Below are positions 21,237 to 31,053 of a DNA stretch of 64,000 nucleotides, one piece after another. The position numbers and the translations under genes are program-made. The DNA is taken from assembly GCA_911728435.2 (NCBI GenBank), contig OU452198.1:35493902-35557901 (forward strand), in the 5' to 3' direction. The stretch comes from Apoderus coryli. Lineage: Eukaryota > Arthropoda > Insecta > Coleoptera > Attelabidae. Each line of letters starts with the position of its first letter. Within the stretch, counting starts at the first letter, position 1. The notes under the pieces were generated by a model that searched no databases, was not told where the DNA came from, and saw only the letters and a program-made list of their open reading frames with translations.

Positions 21237-22928
21237 ATGAACATACAATTGTTAATATATAAAGGATTTTTAAAATATCGTAAGGCATGTATTTTGGCTG
21301 GTTTTAGTGAATTTTTCGAGAGTGTGTTTCTGCCATCCACTTCTGCATCTGTAGAGGACATTGACGTCTCTTTGGTTAATAATTTTATAGACATCGAATG
21401 CATAACGAGGGATGATATTTTTGACAGTCGCGGAAAGATTAAGGCTGGGCTAACAGCTGGACCGGACTTAGTACCATCATTTATTGTTAGGGATTGTATT
21501 GGTGCCTTTGCGGAGCCACTGGAGATAATTTTTAATTTAATTTTAAGTTCGCAAAAGTACCCTGTATTTTGGAAACAAGCAAAAGTTGTACCAGTATTTA
21601 AAGCTGGTGACAAATCACAGATTACCAACTACCGCCCCGTGTCTATTCTGTCGAATTTTTCTAAAATTTTTGAGTCAATAATATACAAACGTATTTATAA
21701 TTGTGTGTGTAACGAGATTTCTATACATCAACATGGTTTCATGAATCATAGGTCCACTGTCACAAATCTTGCTCATATGACACAGGAAATATCTGAAACT
21801 TTAGACTTTGGTGGACAAATTGATGTTATATACACAGATTTCTCGAAGGCGTTCGACAGAATGGATCATGGTGTGTTGATGCAAAAGTTAAATCAGTTTG
21901 GGTTTTCGAAAAAGCTCATTTTACTTATTTTATCCTACTTGAGTGACAGATGTCAATTTGTATATTTTAATGGACATAAATCTACTATATATTTTACGAC
22001 TTCTGGGGTTCCGCAGGGCTCTAATTTGGGTCCTTTATTATTCGTCCTTTTTATTAATGATCTGGTTTCGGCTGTTGGGACAAGCAGTCTCTTATTTGCT
22101 GACGACCTTAAAATTTTTCACTCAATAAATTCTTTGGCGGACTGTTATGCATTGCAAAATGATACTGACAGGTTGAGTGACTGGTGTGAGAGAAATAAGC
22201 TTGCATTGAACATAGCAAAGTGTAAGTCTGTTTCATATTCGAGAAAAAGGGACAGTACTGGATTTTCTTATGAGATCAATGGTGTTCCGCTGTCCTCGTT
22301 GGAGACCATCAAGGACCTTGGTATTGTGTTCGATTCACAGCTTACGTTTGTTAATCACGTTCGTGGGAAGGTTGAGGAGGCCGGTCGCATGTACGGATTT
22401 TTGGTTCGGAACTGTAGGGGATTCACGGACATAAATACACTTACGGCCCTTTATTGTGCATATGTACGATCGAAACTGGAGTATGGGTCCATAATTTGGA
22501 GTCCATTTTACTCGGTTCATAAACAGGCAGTGGAAAGGGTCCAGAGGAGATTCCTAAAGTATCTGGTTTGGAGACAGGATGGTGTTTACCCCGTTCGGGG
22601 ATATGATCATAGTCTGCTTTTATCGCGTTTTTCGATGCAGAGTCTGGAGCATCGTCGTCTTGTGTCGTCCTTGGCTTTCTTATATAACCTTCTTCATGGC
22701 AAGATAGATAGTCCTTATTTGATTTCGAAATTAAATTTCAATGTTCCTCGTCTTTGTGGTAGACAGAATTATTTATTTAAATGTGTGCGTGCTAGGACCA
22801 ACGCTCTCTTAAGGTCACCTATTTATATGATGACCAGCAACTTTAATAAAATATGTCATTATTGCGACATGTTTTTCGATAATTTTGTTAGAATTAAGTT
22901 GGTTTTTGATGAATTTTTCGAACAATAA
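21237..22928 (+). CDS. LINE reverse transcriptase, long intact frame
   Basis: A 563-codon frame covering almost the whole reverse transcriptase. It has 'NYRPVSILSNFSKIFE' (motif 2a region), 'VIYTDFSKAFDRMDHGVL' (motif A, catalytic D), 'SGVPQGSNLGPLLFVLF' (motif B), 'LLFADDLKIF' (motif C, FADD), 'NIAKCKSVSYSRK' and 'IKDLGIVFDSQLTF'. It continues through the thumb to the C-terminal block 'SLEHRRLVSSLAFLYNLL' typical of CR1/Jockey relatives, and stops with TAA. The upstream endonuclease is missing, so the copy is truncated at the 5' side. The first codons come from flanking sequence. Absence of stops implies a young copy. Confidence 0.85.
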   Translation: MNIQLLIYKGFLKYRKACILAGFSEFFESVFLPSTSASVEDIDVSLVNNFIDIECITRDDIFDSRGKIKAGLTAGPDLVPSFIVRDCIGAFAEPLEIIFNLILSSQKYPVFWKQAKVVPVFKAGDKSQITNYRPVSILSNFSKIFESIIYKRIYNCVCNEISIHQHGFMNHRSTVTNLAHMTQEISETLDFGGQIDVIYTDFSKAFDRMDHGVLMQKLNQFGFSKKLILLILSYLSDRCQFVYFNGHKSTIYFTTSGVPQGSNLGPLLFVLFINDLVSAVGTSSLLFADDLKIFHSINSLADCYALQNDTDRLSDWCERNKLALNIAKCKSVSYSRKRDSTGFSYEINGVPLSSLETIKDLGIVFDSQLTFVNHVRGKVEEAGRMYGFLVRNCRGFTDINTLTALYCAYVRSKLEYGSIIWSPFYSVHKQAVERVQRRFLKYLVWRQDGVYPVRGYDHSLLLSRFSMQSLEHRRLVSSLAFLYNLLHGKIDSPYLISKLNFNVPRLCGRQNYLFKCVRARTNALLRSPIYMMTSNFNKICHYCDMFFDNFVRIKLVFDEFFEQ

Positions 22929-23057
22929 TTTTCAGATATACTCGTATTATTTCTTTTTCTTTTTGTATTGTATATATATATATGTATATTTTCAATGTAT
23001 TTGTCCTTTAAAGGGATTGTTTATCTGTTGGGCAATAAAGCATTTATTTATTTATTT
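21243..23057 (+). mobile_element. 5'-truncated CR1/Jockey-type LINE with (TTTA)n tail
   Basis: Inserted in repeat copy B. The unoccupied sequence is visible in copy A at about 2478-2500. It ends in 'gcaataaagcatttatttatttattt'-like sequence (23030-23058), the same end as the degenerate copy at 40790-42190. Its reverse-transcriptase frame is fully open. Confidence 0.8.
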
Positions 23058-23463
23058 ATTGTTATGAAAAGTTAAAAGGGTGCGCCTATGGACGGCTGCG
23101 GTCGGTATTGACATTACAAAGGGATATCGAGTTGTTGTTTTTTATATCATTTTAAACTAACTTTAGAAACACTATACGTCTATAATTTGTCAAGCAAATT
23201 ATTATATTTAATAAAATATTAACAAACGCATTGCTAATGGCAAAATCTCAGACAACATTATAGGCAGGTGCTAAAGTTTAAAATAATCTTTCTGCGATAA
23301 GATCACCACAAGGTGAAAAATTGGAAAATTAACCATAGCAAACCGTTATTCTCGCTTGATAGTCACCCAGTGCATGTGAATCTAGATCTTCTCCTTCGCG
23401 AGAGTTTCACCCAATGTACAATTTAGTTTTGGTCCTCCCTGTATAATAATTTTATATACTTAC

Positions 23464-23721
23464 AACGTCATGTTCCTTTTGGCCGCTGGCAACATGTCAT
23501 CTCCCTCTTTTAAAATATACCGTCGAGCGTAAAGTATTGAGTTCTCAAAATATGTCTTTAAATCCACTCCTTCTGCATCTATTTTATATATGGTTCTTTC
23601 GACACTATTTAGTTTCCTTCGCACTGATACCATATTTGAGGTGTCAAAATGCCATGATCTGTTGGTGTAGAACTCGAACATCTCACCACCTTTGTAAATT
23701 CGCCTCTGGATTTGTAAGAGG
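23464..23721 (-). CDS. FAR: Fatty acyl-CoA reductase, exon 8 (C-terminal FAR domain)
   Basis: Acceptor 'tttttcattgcag' precedes it and donor TT|gtaagt ends it. Spliced in phase after 27063, it reads 'YKPVLLQIQRRIYKGGEMFE', then 'FYTNRSWHFD', 'TYFENSILYARRYILKEGDD' and 'LPAAKR'. This is the FAR_C (sterile) domain that follows the Rossmann domain in insect fatty acyl-CoA reductases. These peroxisomal or ER enzymes make fatty alcohols for waxes, pheromones or cuticle lipids. The exon ends in phase 2 and needs one more short exon (normally a hydrophobic tail), which I could not find between 18000 and 23463. Confidence 0.85.
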
Positions 23722-24049
23722 CTGCAATGAAAAATTTGATATACGAATTGCTTGTTACATAAAGTGAATCAAATTTACAACATATTCAAAAAGCTTATAG
23801 GTACTAGCACAAGATACCGACTGACAACAAGATTTACTTAAATAACTCGCGGCAAAATTGGAAGCTTTTGAGAGACATTAATATATATCAGACACGCAAG
23901 CATTTGGTTCCAGAATCTCTAGCAGATGTTGAAAAAATCAACGATTATTTTGTAAATATTCCCACTATACCGCCTAATCGCGAGACTAAGCTGTTCTTCA
24001 AGGTGGTCAAAAAGAAGTCATCCGATGTTTGGCTCTCTTTTTTTTTCTA

Positions 24050-25290
24050 AATGAAAAACTTCGATTCTGTTTTTTGATTATTATTATTTGAACCTTTACA
24101 ATTTTATTGGTCAAGTCGAGAAGATTAAATGGGCCGAATGGGCGCCGTCACAATTGATTGCCATACGGGCTCGCTTTATGGCATTTTTCATCACCTCGGG
24201 CGACAGATTCTCGCACTCGTGTCGAATGTTGTCCTTGAGGGCTTTCAGAGTCTCGGGCTTGTTCACGTAAACACGGCACTTCAAAAAACCTCACAAAAAA
24301 GTCTGGAACGTTTAAATCGGGCGATCTTGCGGGCCAGTGCAAAGCGCCAAAACGAGAGATGAGGCGACCCGGGAACGCTGCCTCCAGAATATCGGTTGTG
24401 GCTCGCGCAGTGTGTGCCGTTGCTCCGTCCAGTTGGAACCACATGTCCCTCAGTCCTAATTCGTCCAATTGCGGCAGAAAAAACTCGGTCAACATGGACC
24501 TATAGCGCGCACCGTCCACTGTTGTCGTTTGGCCAGCGGCATTCTCGAAAAAAAATGGCCCGATGACTCCTCCTGCGTGAACAGCGCACCATGCAGCCAC
24601 TTTGAGCGGGTGTAATAGCTCCTCGTGCATCACTCGTGGATTTTCGGTGCCTCAGAAGCGATAGTTTCGCTTGTTCACGTACCCGCTGAGGTGGAAATGG
24701 GCCTCACCGCTCATTATGATTTTAGTCGAAAAATCGTCCACTTCTTCCTCGAGATTGAGGATGGCTTGGGCGTAGGTTACACGCGTTTGGCGGTCGGCAG
24801 GCAGCAGCTGATGCACGGACTGCACTTTGTACGGAAACATGGGCAAGTCTTTGACCAAAATTCGCTTTAGTGTCGTCCGGCTGATGGCTAATTGCGTGGC
24901 ACGGCGTTTGGTCGATGTTTCCGGCGACAGCTCGACATCCTCGGCAACAGCGGCGATATTCTCAGCAGAACGGGCGCTCCGGGGCCGGCCACTCTTGGCA
25001 ACGTCTCCTGTGGTCCCATACTCTTCAAGGTTGGTAGCCAAACGGCGCAGTGTTTGCGCAGTCGGTGTCGGATGGCCGGGGAATCGGCGACGGAATTCGC
25101 GCTGCGCCAACATTACAGACGAATTGTTACACAAAAAAATAGACACGATTATTCCGCGTTCTTGGGGAGTGTATCGCTCCATGGCTTATTCACTTGTATT
25201 CTGCATCTGTCTAGTCCACAAATGTCAAAACAGATTTGACATTGGCGGCCATTTGCAAAAATGAGAGCATCTTCCAATAGGGTGATTTCT
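24050..25290 (-). mobile_element. GC-rich DD41D Tc1/mariner-type transposon inside a LINE
   Basis: The block is visibly richer in G and C than all neighbouring sequence. It separates two parts of one LINE and so inserted after it. Ends are placed only approximately because I could not find clean inverted repeats or the TA duplication. Confidence 0.65.
24148..25182 (-). pseudogene. DD41D transposase with stop, frameshift and lost catalytic Asp
   Basis: N-terminal helix-turn-helix 'AQREFRRRFPGHPTPTAQTL' occupies about residues 26-45, followed by 'SGRPRSARSAENI'. The first catalytic position reads 'MSGEAHFHLSGYVNK', with Gly where relatives have Asp. A TGA at about 24650 replaces Trp (RF-stop-GTENPR). 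The second block has 'QLDGATAHTA', and 41 residues later comes the Asp of 'SPDLNVPDFF', which gives the DD41D class by my count. After that a frameshift destroys the C-terminus. Three separate defects mean it is inactive, yet the rest is well kept, indicating fairly recent entry. The base composition suggests horizontal acquisition (inference). Confidence 0.8.
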
Positions 25291-27062
25291 TTTGGCCCAT
25301 CTGGTATGAACAAAACCGTATTCGAAGTGGAATAGATGATTTCCATTTTCAAATGGTTAATATTCATGACATACTTGAGTCTCTAAAATCAATAAAATTG
25401 GATGCAATAGGCTGCAATGGGATAAGCTTAGACATGTTGTGTCGCAGTTGTCCACATATATTGCCCGTTATTCTTCACTTGCTGAACTCCTGTATAGAGA
25501 ACAATAAATTTCCAATACCTTGGAAAATTAGCAAGGTCATTCCACTCGCAAAAGTCCCATCTCCCTCTCATTTTAAAGAGTTATGTCCAATTAGTATACT
25601 GCCTACCATCAGTAAAATTGTGGAGCGTATTTTAAATGAGTAGATTAAAAAATATATGGAAAAGTGGTGCTTGACTTGGCGTATTAAAATAAACACTGAG
25701 AAAAGTACTGCTTTGTTTTTCCGTAGAAAAAGAAAAAATGAACGATGGGGACATGTGCAAATCGATGGAGAAGACGTCGAATAGCAGTACACGCCAAAGT
25801 ACCTTGGTGTTACTTTGGATAGGGGCCACACATTCCAGAAGCGCACCAGCATTGCAGCCAGAAAACGGCAGGCGACTATCAACGCGCTGCTCCCATTGAT
25901 CAATAGGAAATGCAGATTCCCACTGAAAAGCAAGCTATCCTCATCAAGGCTGTCGCAGCATGGGATAAACAACGAGGTCATACCGGAAGAAACTGGAAGC
26001 AAAGGAAAACAAGGCTATCAGAATAGGACTAGACGCACCATGGTTCGTGAGGAATGACCGAATCCGTAGGGATTTAGATCTCAATTCCTTAACGGAACAT
26101 CTCGCACAGCGAGCAACTTCGGTCTTTGAAAAGGCAGAGCGCCATCAGAATCCACTTCTGTGGGCAGCGGTGGACTACTACAAGCAAGAACGTTCAAGAG
26201 ACCAAGAGGCCAACTATGAACCTAGGCCCTATAGAAATTAGACACATCTTCTTACGTTTCTTTCGCGTGGATGGAAGAAACGTAAGGAGAGCTCCTGGCG
26301 GAATAGAAGTCTTCCCTCCAGAAATCTGCGATTAGATAGCTAGGAAATTCTTGCGTATCTAATGTTGGCAATAGGGGCATATTACCTGCTCACACTAGGT
26401 GTCGCACACATACATCTTGTTGTCAATTAGATAAACTCATTCATTGTTAGACATCTATTTATAAATGTAATATGGTTTATTCGTTAATATAAGATAGTTT
26501 CGCTCATTGACTTTTGTGTCCTGCAGGAAGTATCGCTGAATACTTAAAATAATTTTCAAAACAAAAATAAACGGCAAACGTCAGTAAGAAATTTACAAAT
26601 CTTGAAACGTATAAAATCATGGGGTGGTAGGAATCAAGCAGTCCTTTAGAGAACGCATACAAACGAACGGACACAAAAATCAATGTTTTTTGAAATAGCC
26701 TTGAGGATGCTCAAATCAATGAGCAAAACGTTGACGAACTCATAATAATTTAATTTTTAATTGCCTATCATCCATTAAACCATCTTACATTATCGCTAAT
26801 GTTTGCATACGAGCAAGAAATGTTAGAATTTCCATTTTATATTTTGTTAAATTCACTGCTGCATTATTAATTGTAATGAAAATTGATAAGACTAGTAACA
26901 TTTCCAGAACAAGTCAGGCATTGTCTTCTATTCCAGGACCAACTAATAACAGATTATAAGAGCCATAGGAAGCATTCACAAAATAGAAGAATATTAAATT
27001 GACGGTTTTTGCTAAACTTTCACTAAAATCGTTCCTCGTTTTATAAACACTGTCATACTTAC

Positions 27063-27302
27063 ACTGGCTTGTAACCGAAAACTATCAGCAGCAAATCTAT
27101 GAATACTGCTGGTACTAATTGGAACAGAACAAAGTAGATGTAGTGCAAACATTTGTATTTAGTTGGTTGACCACCTGGATACCACAAAATCCCGTTGAAC
27201 GGAACTCGCTCGTTGATGACATTTGTCCCAATTTCTATGACTTCTTCCCAATTCAGTTTAATGTCTTCTATGGGCACACACAGATTAACCACGTAGCTCC
27301 CT
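27063..27302 (-). CDS. FAR: Fatty acyl-CoA reductase, exon 7
   Basis: Joined after exon 6 it reads 'DYLQNKGSYVVNLCVPIEDI'. 'ITWxx' type sequence is replaced by 'KLNWEEVIEIG', then 'PFNGILWYPGG' and 'YIYFVLFQLVPAVFIDLLLI', the membrane-proximal hydrophobic segment conserved between the Rossmann and C-terminal domains of insect FARs. Acceptor ctttcag and donor GT|gtaagt are consensus, and the exon ends in phase 2. Confidence 0.85.
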
Positions 27303-27465
27303 CTGAAAGTGAAATAGATTTAGTTCAGATAATTTTGAGATTGATTGAGCGCAAGCATCCTTGTCTTAAATTAAAAAACGGTAGAAAGTTCACCGATAAA
27401 TTTTTGTCAATTTGTGTTGTGATTTAATTTGGAGCAATTATCTAATATAATCAAAAATGATTTAC

Positions 27466-27658
27466 TTATTCTGTAAATAATCCCAGACGCCGATCATGAT
27501 TCCATGGACTGTTGAATCAGCTGGGATCAAATTAGCATATGATTTACTGTCCATATACATAGTTCTTACAACACCTTTGCCCGCTGCAGTCATGATTCCC
27601 ATTGGACCTTGAAGATTATTAAAGTACCCTGGCATTGGATCCTGATACGTCGGGATAA
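27466..27658 (-). CDS. FAR: Fatty acyl-CoA reductase, exon 6
   Basis: Encodes 'YQDPMPGYFNNLQGPMGI' and 'GKGVVRTMYMD', followed by 'LIPADSTVHGIM'. These are the conserved FAR segment E-P-x-P-G-W-x-x-N-x-x-G-P and the P-x-D-x-x-x-N block, here with substitutions at Trp (Tyr) and Asn (His). Flanked by tttttag and AA|gtaaat. Phase matches both neighbours. Confidence 0.85.
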
Positions 27659-27724
27659 CTAAAAAACATCTTGGGTAAATAATATGCTTTATGAAGTTTA
27701 GAAACAAACAAAATTTATTCATAC

Positions 27725-27834
27725 CCACAGCTGGTCGTACTATGATCACTGGTAATTTATCAACTTCCTCATTCACTAGAGCTTCAGCTAAAGCTTTAGA
27801 AAACGTATAAGTGTTTGGAATGTCTCCAAGTAAG
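27725..27834 (-). CDS. FAR: Fatty acyl-CoA reductase, exon 5 (catalytic Tyr/Lys)
   Basis: Encodes 'LLGDIPNTYTFSKALAEALV' and 'LPVIIVRPAV'. The Y-x3-K pair of the extended short-chain dehydrogenase fold (Tyr of NTYTFSK and the following Lys) is intact, so the enzyme should be catalytically competent. Acceptor gttaaag; donor GG|gtatga. The codon for Ile is split with exon 4. Confidence 0.9.
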
Positions 27835-27894
27835 CTTTAACAAAAAACAAGTCAAATTACCATGCGTATGGTTATTAACTTACTGAGATTTTAC

Positions 27895-28040
27895 ATTTTA
27901 GTCGCCTGGCTTGTGGCTTCTTCATGAATCCAACTAAGACCATTGAGAACTTCATGAGGATTAGCTGGTGGAGGATATGGCTTTTCATATAAAATTGCTT
28001 CCTTTGGAAATGCATAGGCTGTGGATACATGGATAAATAG
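27895..28040 (-). CDS. FAR: Fatty acyl-CoA reductase, exon 4
   Basis: Starts after ttttctag with 'LFIHVSTAYAFPKEAILYEK' and continues 'PYPPPANPHEVLNGLSW'. 'HVSTAY' is the conserved strand carrying the active-site Ser/Thr of FARs. The donor AT|gtaaaa is weak. A stronger GTAAGT 13 bases further would include a stop codon, so the weak site is the supported one. Confidence 0.85.
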
Positions 28041-28229
28041 CTAGAAAACGTTATACAATTGTGAGGAACATTTCTCGAATATAAAGTACCTATCGGCGTA
28101 CATCGACGATGCGGTCATCTGCTGGATGTCTAGTATGCGATAGAAATACCTAGATTTGTATGTTTCTTGGCTTTGTTTCTGTACAAGGGAATAAATAATA
28201 ATATTGAAAATGCGGAAACACAGAGCCTC

Positions 28230-29290
28230 AAGGAGGAGTAACCTCCCCCTTAATGTGGAGCCTGATAGTAGACGACCTACTATATAAACTGCTGATCAAG
28301 GTAAATAAAGATATTGCCAGCGGGAAAATTTGAAGGCACCTTCTGTGACATAAAGGGTCTCCAGATCACCGAGCAATGGTGTACATCTGTGGGGCTGAGG
28401 ATAAATTCAAAAAATGCCGCAATTATTTCGTTTGCTTGAAAGAAGAAACATCTAAATATGATACCAATTATACTGAATGGTGAGGTGATTGAACAGTATG
28501 AAGTAAAATATCTAGGAATCACCCTAGATAGTAAACTTCTTTGGAATAAGCATATAGAAATAACGATTAGTAATGCAACAAAAGCTCTGATGGTGTCCAG
28601 GAATCTGGCATCTAAGACTTGGAGCTGTAAACGCAAAATACTGCGGTGGATGTACATCATGATTGTGAAACCTATGGGGCAATAGTTTGGCACTCTAAGG
28701 CAGAACAAAGTACAGCAAGGAGAAAACTTGGCAGGATACAAAGGCTAATACATATGCATATTACTGCGGCTATGAGTGTCCAAGTCGGGAACTAGAGATC
28801 ATTACGAATCTCATACCACTTGGTGATAGAAAGAGCAGCAACTGAGATCATAGTCAGACTATCTCGGGAGGAAATTCGACATGGAAAAATCAAGAATCAG
28901 AGACTCTAGACATCTCTGATCAATCACATTCCATCTCTAAACCTTTCTAGTGTCGAAACTAAGAAAAAATACGAAAGAACTTCACCACAAAGTTAAGTAA
29001 CAAGAACAGCAACCTTAAAGAATCAATTAACAGGACATTGTCGCTTTAAGAAACATATGGCAAGATTCCGCCTAAAAGAGAGCGACGAATGCAGATTCTG
29101 TACGGAAGAGGAAGAAACTCCTGATTACCTACTAACAGAATGCGCCGCTTTTAGAAGCCAACGAAAGGAACACTTGGGTCATGAAATCGTGCAAGACAGA
29201 GACGTATTGTTCTTGAAACCAGCCCAGTTACTGGTGTTGATAAGCGAGAGCTCTAGAACTTGATGGTGATTTGTAAATTGAGTAGAACTG
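28230..29290 (+). mobile_element. LINE relic (reverse transcriptase thumb and C-terminal zinc motif)
   Basis: Lies antisense to the reductase in its intron 3. Readable pieces are 'TEQWCTSVGLRINSKNAAII' (about 28360-28430), 'YEVKYLGITLDSKLLWNKHI' (28500-28560) and, near the end, 'RLKESDECRFCTEEEETPDY' with 'LTECAAF' (29063-29150). The last is the CCHC-like C-terminal motif common in Jockey/R1/I-type LINEs. The catalytic palm is absent and many frameshifts occur. Confidence 0.65.
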
Positions 29291-29444
29291 TCGAAGACAA
29301 GATTTTATTATAATTTGTAAGTTCATGATCAAATCAAGGCGTCAGAAGAAATTATTTTTCTTTAGACGATGCATTGAGAGAACGAATGGTTTTTGTAGAA
29401 AATGCTTAATTGTGGTAACTCAATTAGCTATCAACAATACTCAC

Positions 29445-29517
29445 CTTCAAGTTTTTACATTGATGGGCTAAATCCAACATATATTTCGTACCTCTGGTAT
29501 TTATTTGAACAGCATAT
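29445..29517 (-). CDS. FAR: Fatty acyl-CoA reductase, exon 3
   Basis: A small 73-nt exon that reads 'YAVQINTRGTKYMLDLAHQC', the N-x-x-G-T-x-x-x-L-x-L-A helix of FAR Rossmann domains. Acceptor tttttag, donor AAG|gtgagt, ending on a codon boundary. Confidence 0.85.
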
Positions 29518-29571
29518 CTAAAAATATAACAAGAAAATTATTTCGTAATAGAACTAAAACTTGTTTCATAC

Positions 29572-29747
29572 TTTACTGTGTCGTCAAATCTAGTTGATGC
29601 TGCTGAATGAAAAATAAAATTTACTTCGTTTCGCAGTGTCTCTCGATCGGTAGTACTGATTCCTAAATCGACATCAAGTACGTTACCAGCAATAAGTGCA
29701 CATTTTTTTAGAGCTTCTGGGCGTTCTTTTTTGAGCCGATCATAAAG
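29572..29747 (-). CDS. FAR: Fatty acyl-CoA reductase, exon 2
   Basis: Encodes 'LYDRLKKERPEALKKCALIA', then 'GNVLDVDLGI' and 'VNFIFHSAASTRFDD'. The last corresponds to the F-H-x-A-A-x-x-R-F-D motif of insect FARs. Acceptor ttttcttgcag and donor AA|gtatga. Phase fits exons 1 and 3. Confidence 0.9.
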
Positions 29748-29823
29748 CTGCAAGAAAATGCTAATATCTTTACCTTTGCATTTGGTTTTTCAGTTAAGAA
29801 TGTGTCTACGGGTTTAAGCTTAC

Positions 29824-30039
29824 TACAATCGAGAATATATCATCCAGTCGTTGCTCTGGCGTTTTCCCTTTTTTCTCTCTAACTAACAAATATAACTTCT
29901 TAACATCTGTACATCGTAGCAGTTTTTCTACGAGTATTTTCCCAAGAAAACCAGTGGCTCCAGATATAAAAATCGTTCGACCTCGGAAGACTTCAGCTAT
30001 GCGGTCATAATCGTTGTCGTCTAAAGATACTCGAGTCAT
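29824..30039 (-). CDS. FAR: Fatty acyl-CoA reductase, exon 1 (NADPH-binding motif)
   Basis: Start codon at 30039: 'MTRVSLDDNDYDRIAEVF' and then 'IFISGATGFLGKILVEKLLR', the T-G-x-x-G-x-x-G NAD(P)H-binding motif at about residues 27-33. 'KLYLLVREKKGKTPEQRL' follows. The donor is GTA|gtaagc. A good acceptor (tatattttcag) lies two bases before the ATG, so an upstream non-coding exon is expected but was not identified. The eight joined exons give about 470 residues, close to the usual 500-540 for the family, consistent with one short missing exon. Confidence 0.9.
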
Positions 30040-30059
30040 CTCTGAAAATATATGTCTCT

Positions 30060-30650
30060 AATTAGATGTCGTTCTCAGGAACCTGGATTTAGTTCTGGCA
30101 CTACTTAAGATATCTATGCTTCATAAAGATTTTAAGGCTATAGAATTTAGATGACCCCTGAACTGAAAAGAAACAATGACTTCTTGCGTCAAAAATTTAG
30201 CAGATTGGGCTTTAGAGCAACTAGGAACATAGATAGGTTTCTTTTAATGAATATTTCCCTCATGTGTAAAAAATCCTATGAGAGGAGTGCAATGATCGAT
30301 TGATTACAGCCGTAACTGCACTGTATAAACCGAAAGAGCACTGCGATAATTGCATTGTTTACGTATCCACGGTATACTCATTGTGAATCCATGATAATTA
30401 AAAATAAAATCAGTTTGACAAGTAAAGTCATTGCAATTCCTGCAACTTTTAGTTTAGGTTTACTTTGAAAAAAATTGTTTTATTATATATTTCCGTTATT
30501 TCTATTAAAAATAGTTATGAAAAAATCGTATTTTTGGGTCTTTTTATTTTGTTTGTACCTCAGCAAGTTTTAAAATGGATATTTTGTATTAAAAAAAATA
30601 GGAATTTAATAGATATTTAAACCAATAGGTATTTGTATTCGGGAAATATC
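30060..30650. other. Upstream of the reductase, nothing recognised
   Basis: Should contain the reductase 5' untranslated exon and promoter, but no exon or core promoter could be supported. Confidence 0.3.
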
Positions 30651-30651
30651 C

Positions 30652-30872
30652 CCCGAATTACACTCGTGCATCATAATAACCAGATAATTTTGCATTCGAG
30701 CCTGTTGTCTTGGAAAAACTACATTCGGGCATTTTCATATTTTGTTAAAAGACTCCTCCACCTTCGGTGTCGGACTCTTTATCCAAAATATGAAAATGCA
30801 CTTATGCAGTTTTTAGACAACACTCTGTAGTGTAAAATTATCGGTAATTTTGATGCACTTGTGCAATTACTT
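30652..30872. mobile_element. Hairpin (foldback) MITE-like element, about 220 bp
   Basis: The two halves are imperfect inverted copies meeting at about 30755 ('aagactcctccaccttcgg'). Landmarks are 'gtgcatcataat' (30667) against 'attttgatgcac' (30847), and 'gcattttcatattttg' (30729) against 'caaaatatgaaaatgc' (30784). Confidence 0.6.
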
Positions 30873-31053
30873 CCGATAAATTTTTATTAAATATTATACT
30901 AAGCAATCAAATTACTTAATTTTAAGTCATGTGTCAAATTTCATCCAATCACCTCTGGATTACAGCGATAATACCCTACATGTGGTGTTTTCAGTTTGGT
31001 GTTTTTTTTTTATTAAGAATTAATTAAACGTCAAACTGACAACTGGTTTAAAA

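Larger units (their letters stand above)
19170..23190 (+). repeat. Dispersed repeat family, copy B, carrying two insertions
   Basis: Parallels copy A at 1-2640. It is interrupted by a P-like element at 19291-20606 and a LINE at about 21243-23057. Removing both restores the order seen in copy A. The stretch after the LINE (23056-23180) matches 2485-2620. Confidence 0.7.
23860..26340 (+). mobile_element. Jockey-type LINE relic, split and internally deleted
   Basis: 'LVPESLADVEKINDYFV' (about 23895-23960) is a linker typical of Jockey-clade ORF2 before the polymerase. After the DD41D insertion, the frame resumes at about 25330 with 'NIHDILESLKSIKLDAIGCNG' style sequence and 'PWKISKVIPLAK' (reverse-transcriptase start). 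A deletion at about 25640 removes the catalytic palm. It resumes with 'INTEKSTALFFRRK', 'PKYLGVTLDRGHTF' and the C-terminal 'APWFVRNDRIRRDL'. The catalytic FADD is missing, so it is dead. Confidence 0.7.
23722..27062 (-). other. Reductase intron 7, filled with LINE and DD41D element
   Basis: The 3.3 kb intron between exons 7 and 8 contains a decayed LINE (about 23860-24045 and 25300-26340) interrupted by a DD41D transposon. The remaining 26340-27060 is AT-rich with nothing recognised. Confidence 0.7.

Noticed and set aside
24827..25264. Long + strand frames of 115-145 codons
   Set aside because: They are antisense to the GC-rich transposase; high GC lowers stop frequency in all frames.
27119..27427. 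+ strand frame of 102 codons
   Set aside because: Antisense to reductase exon 7 and its upstream intron; the - strand has the conserved family motifs.
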